In this document: positions 41,205-42,446 of the stretch, piece by piece | Numbering within the stretch: position 1 is the stretch's first letter | Layout: every line of letters starts with the position of its first letter | Origin: Desulfatirhabdium butyrativorans DSM 18734 | GTDB taxonomy: Bacteria > Desulfobacterota > Desulfobacteria > Desulfobacterales > Desulfatirhabdiaceae | Reading direction: 5' to 3' | DNA length: 42,446 bases | NCBI RefSeq assembly: GCF_000429925.1 | Contig: NZ_AUCU01000041.1 | Coordinates: forward strand, 1 to 42,446 | Translations under genes and position numbers: made by a program | The notes under the pieces: model-generated | Seen by the model: the letters and a program-made list of their open reading frames with translations, nothing else | Told to the model about the DNA's origin: nothing | Databases searched by the model: none

Positions 41205-41522
41205 TCAGTTTTTTGATGCCAAACGCAGATTTTTATCCATGCGGGAATGAAGGACGCGGACGATCTCGATTCCATCCTTTATTTCCCTGTAATAAACGAT
41301 GTAATTATAGAATCGTTTGACGGGGAAAAAACGCAAGCCCTTTAATTGTGGATGCCTTGTCCAATACAACGTACCGATTGTTGGCATGTCGGCCAGCTTT
41401 TCAAACGTGTCTTGGGCCGCCTGATAGGTTCGATCCGCCGCGTCGGGATTATCGCGGGCGATGTAAAGCCAGATGTTGATTAAATCGCTTTCAGCGGCAG
41501 GCGTTATCAGGATTTGCGGCAT
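41205..41522 (-). CDS. parE: ParE/RelE-superfamily toxin
   Basis: The 105-residue protein fits the ParE plan: ILITPAAESDLINIWLYIARDNPDAA at the start, a helix pair to about residue 50, and the C-terminal strands GLRFFPVKRFYNYIVYYREIKDGIEIVRVLHSRMD. ParE toxins usually target DNA gyrase; RelE members cleave mRNA at the ribosome. The FPV.RF.NYIVYYR pattern favours ParE, but the target is unproven. Its start directly abuts the antitoxin stop. Confidence 0.85.
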   Translation of the reverse strand: MPQILITPAAESDLINIWLYIARDNPDAADRTYQAAQDTFEKLADMPTIGTLYWTRHPQLKGLRFFPVKRFYNYIVYYREIKDGIEIVRVLHSRMDKNLRLASKN

Positions 41523-41756
41523 TTATTTTTCCCGTTCTTTAAGCAGCGCCTCAGCTTTTTTCTGCAGTGCCGCCATATCGAGCGGCATTGCCTTGCCGCT
41601 TTCAACGCCTTCAAGCAAGAGCCGGTCGATTTCTTCACGGTCGTGCCGTATAAGGTCGCGCAGGTAATCGCTCGCGCTTTGATATTCTCCGGTGCTGATC
41701 CGAGACTCGATGAACACCATCAATTCATCAGGCATGGATACATTCAGCGTTGCCAT
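41523..41756 (-). CDS. parD: ParD-type antitoxin (CopG-like)
   Basis: The 77-residue protein has a ribbon-helix-helix N-terminus (MATLNVSMPDELMVFIESRI) with the GEYQSASDYLRDLIRHD motif shared by ParD antitoxins. A charged C-terminal helix would wrap the toxin (EIDRLLLEGVESGKAMPLD, ALQKKAEALLKEREK). AAAGGGGGGCTCAT stands before the ATG. It precedes the toxin gene with no gap, as usual for type II pairs, and probably autoregulates the pair with the toxin. Confidence 0.87.
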   Translation of the reverse strand: MATLNVSMPDELMVFIESRISTGEYQSASDYLRDLIRHDREEIDRLLLEGVESGKAMPLDMAALQKKAEALLKEREK

Positions 41757-41788
41757 ATGAGCCCCCCTTTCTCTTGATTTTATTCACA

Positions 41789-41940
41789 TGAGCCAATTGC
41801 AAAAGTCCTTCTGCGTCATCCCGGCGAAATCCCGCCTGTGGCGGGAGGAATCCATTCATTTTAAAGCGTTATGGACCCCTCCCGCCAAAGGCGGGATTTC
41901 GCCGGGATGACGAAAAAATGGGGGTTCTACAATTGGCTCA
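41789..41940. repeat. MITE-like element, complete copy with inverted ends
   Basis: TGAGCCAATTGCAAAA at the left and TTCTACAATTGGCTCA at the right are terminal inverted repeats. Inside, CGTCATCCCGGCGAAATCCC and GGGATTTCGCCGGGATGACG form a second, nested inverted pair, each with its own CCCGCC/GGCGGG hairpin. The whole 152 bp can fold on itself. Related copies: 15682-15742, 18048-18146, 20741-20822 (inverted) and 40761-40822. No gene lies inside. Confidence 0.85.
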
Positions 41941-42158
41941 CATATATCACCTATGGCAAAGTTTGCCAATATCGCTTTTGGGCAGTTCCGCCCATCGGGC
42001 GGAGCGGGTGTTATTCGCCAAGAGGCTCTTGGGAAGTTTCTGTTGTGTCTGACAGATTTAACGGTTTTACCACCCAGATCATATAGAGCAGGAATCAGAT
42101 TTGTTGCCGTATCCAAAGGCCGAGTGAACAGCGGAACACCGGGATGATGATAACCCCA
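41941..42158. other. Interval between the MITE-like element and the group II intron
   Basis: No gene is certain. A plus-strand frame begins MAKFANIAFGQFRPSGGAGV at 41953 and extends 64 codons to just before the intron boundary. It could be the end of a gene interrupted by the intron, but its start has no good ribosome site and I recognise no family. The opposite strand is also open. Confidence 0.35.
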
Positions 42159-42446
42159 GTGCGGCCGGGCAAGGTCGCGTGTTTTAGTGGGTGAGAAGCC
42201 CATCCCGGAAGGCATAGCCAGCCACCGGATAGCGAGTCCTTGGACGTAAGGGGGTGACCCCGAGCGTTAAGCGTAGGACAGCGAACTGGCAGGCCGTAAG
42301 CCGCAAGGCTGAAGTGATTGAGCCCCGAAATACACAAACATGGGAAAGACGACGCTTTTAGGGTAGCGGAAGTCGATGCAAAGTTGGCGATAGTGGCGAG
42401 CCGATGGCGTTTCCCCGGGGTCTGAGAGCATGGCATGTCGGATATT
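42159..42446 (+). mobile_element. Group II intron, 5' part of domain I (runs off window)
   Basis: The sequence begins GTGCGGCC, the group II 5' splice-site consensus GUGYG. It continues with elements seen in bacterial group II introns: GTGGGTGAGAAGCCCAT, CTGGCAGGCCGTAAGCCGC, AAGGCTGAAGTGATTGAGCC, GGGAAAGACGACGC and GCGGAAGTCGATGCAAAG. Only domain I is included; the maturase and domains II-VI would lie beyond 42446, so activity and class cannot be judged. The exon before it ends GATGATGATAACCCCA. Open frames on the minus strand of this region are artefacts of structured RNA. Confidence 0.75.

Noticed and set aside
42095-42436. 113-codon minus-strand frame in the group II intron
   Set aside because: Such frames are often annotated as hypothetical proteins, but they are by-products of the structured intron RNA.

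Overview
The window reads as a chromosomal segment of a Gram-negative, probably strictly anaerobic or sulfate-reducing bacterium of the Desulfobacterota (Desulfobacterales-like). This is inferred, not proven, from four things: the lpxC, type IV pilus and outer-membrane genes; the NtrY/NtrX and PAS-sigma54 regulators; the fused DHH-CBS-tRNA nucleotidyltransferase; and F0 genes split from F1. Most of it is ordinary core genome, and much of the novelty lies in regulatory and repeat DNA between genes.

Layout. 1-613: start of a tyrosine recombinase running off the left edge, then an AT-rich stretch without genes. 614-12317, minus strand: aat and clpA (N-end rule degradation, no clpS beside them); a NtrX-like regulator with damaged sigma54-activator motifs and its kinase ntrY; a DUF4390 gene; lpxC; a PilS-like kinase; and pilC. 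12593-21907, plus strand: the large DHH-CBS-CBS-tRNA nucleotidyltransferase fusion; a CBS-pair protein and an SLC13-type anion transporter; a hexapeptide-repeat protein of unknown role; panB and a DUF2520 Rossmann protein. 22177-24574, minus strand: an IS21-like transposase remnant, a PAS-sigma54 activator with a cysteine cluster and an outer-membrane barrel gene. 24905-29077, plus strand: a four-gene polar amino-acid ABC transporter (aapJQMP type). 29316-31123: an F0 cluster (AtpZ/AtpI-like, atpI, atpB, atpE) without F1 genes. 31209-38373, minus strand: a complete trpEGDCFBA operon with its own promoter, a Trp-rich leader peptide and two tandem terminators. 38502-40747, plus strand: a 5'-truncated DUF1566 gene, an Hsp20 gene and hemW. 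40748-42446: repeats, a ParDE-type toxin-antitoxin pair, a MITE-like element and the 5' end of a group II intron running off the right edge.

How the parts work together. Several sets are clear pathways: tryptophan synthesis from chorismate under apparent leader-peptide control; pantothenate synthesis (PanB plus a possible ketopantoate reductase); amino-acid import; F0 assembly; and Aat tagging with ClpA unfolding. The window is rich in short repeats. At least five intergenic families recur: a MITE-like element with TGAGCCAATTGCAAAA ends, a ~95-bp palindrome, heptanucleotide tandem arrays, a family with an ATGAAAA core, and a GTAGGGGCGA family. They interrupt several gene neighbourhoods: ntrY/ntrX, pilS/lpxC, trpG/trpD, panB/DUF2520 and the DUF1566 gene.

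I found no single clearly novel multi-gene system. The strongest leads are the trp leader with two cross-pairing terminators, the degenerate NtrX, the panB-DUF2520 pair, the start-codon hairpin of the recombinase, and the repeat families.
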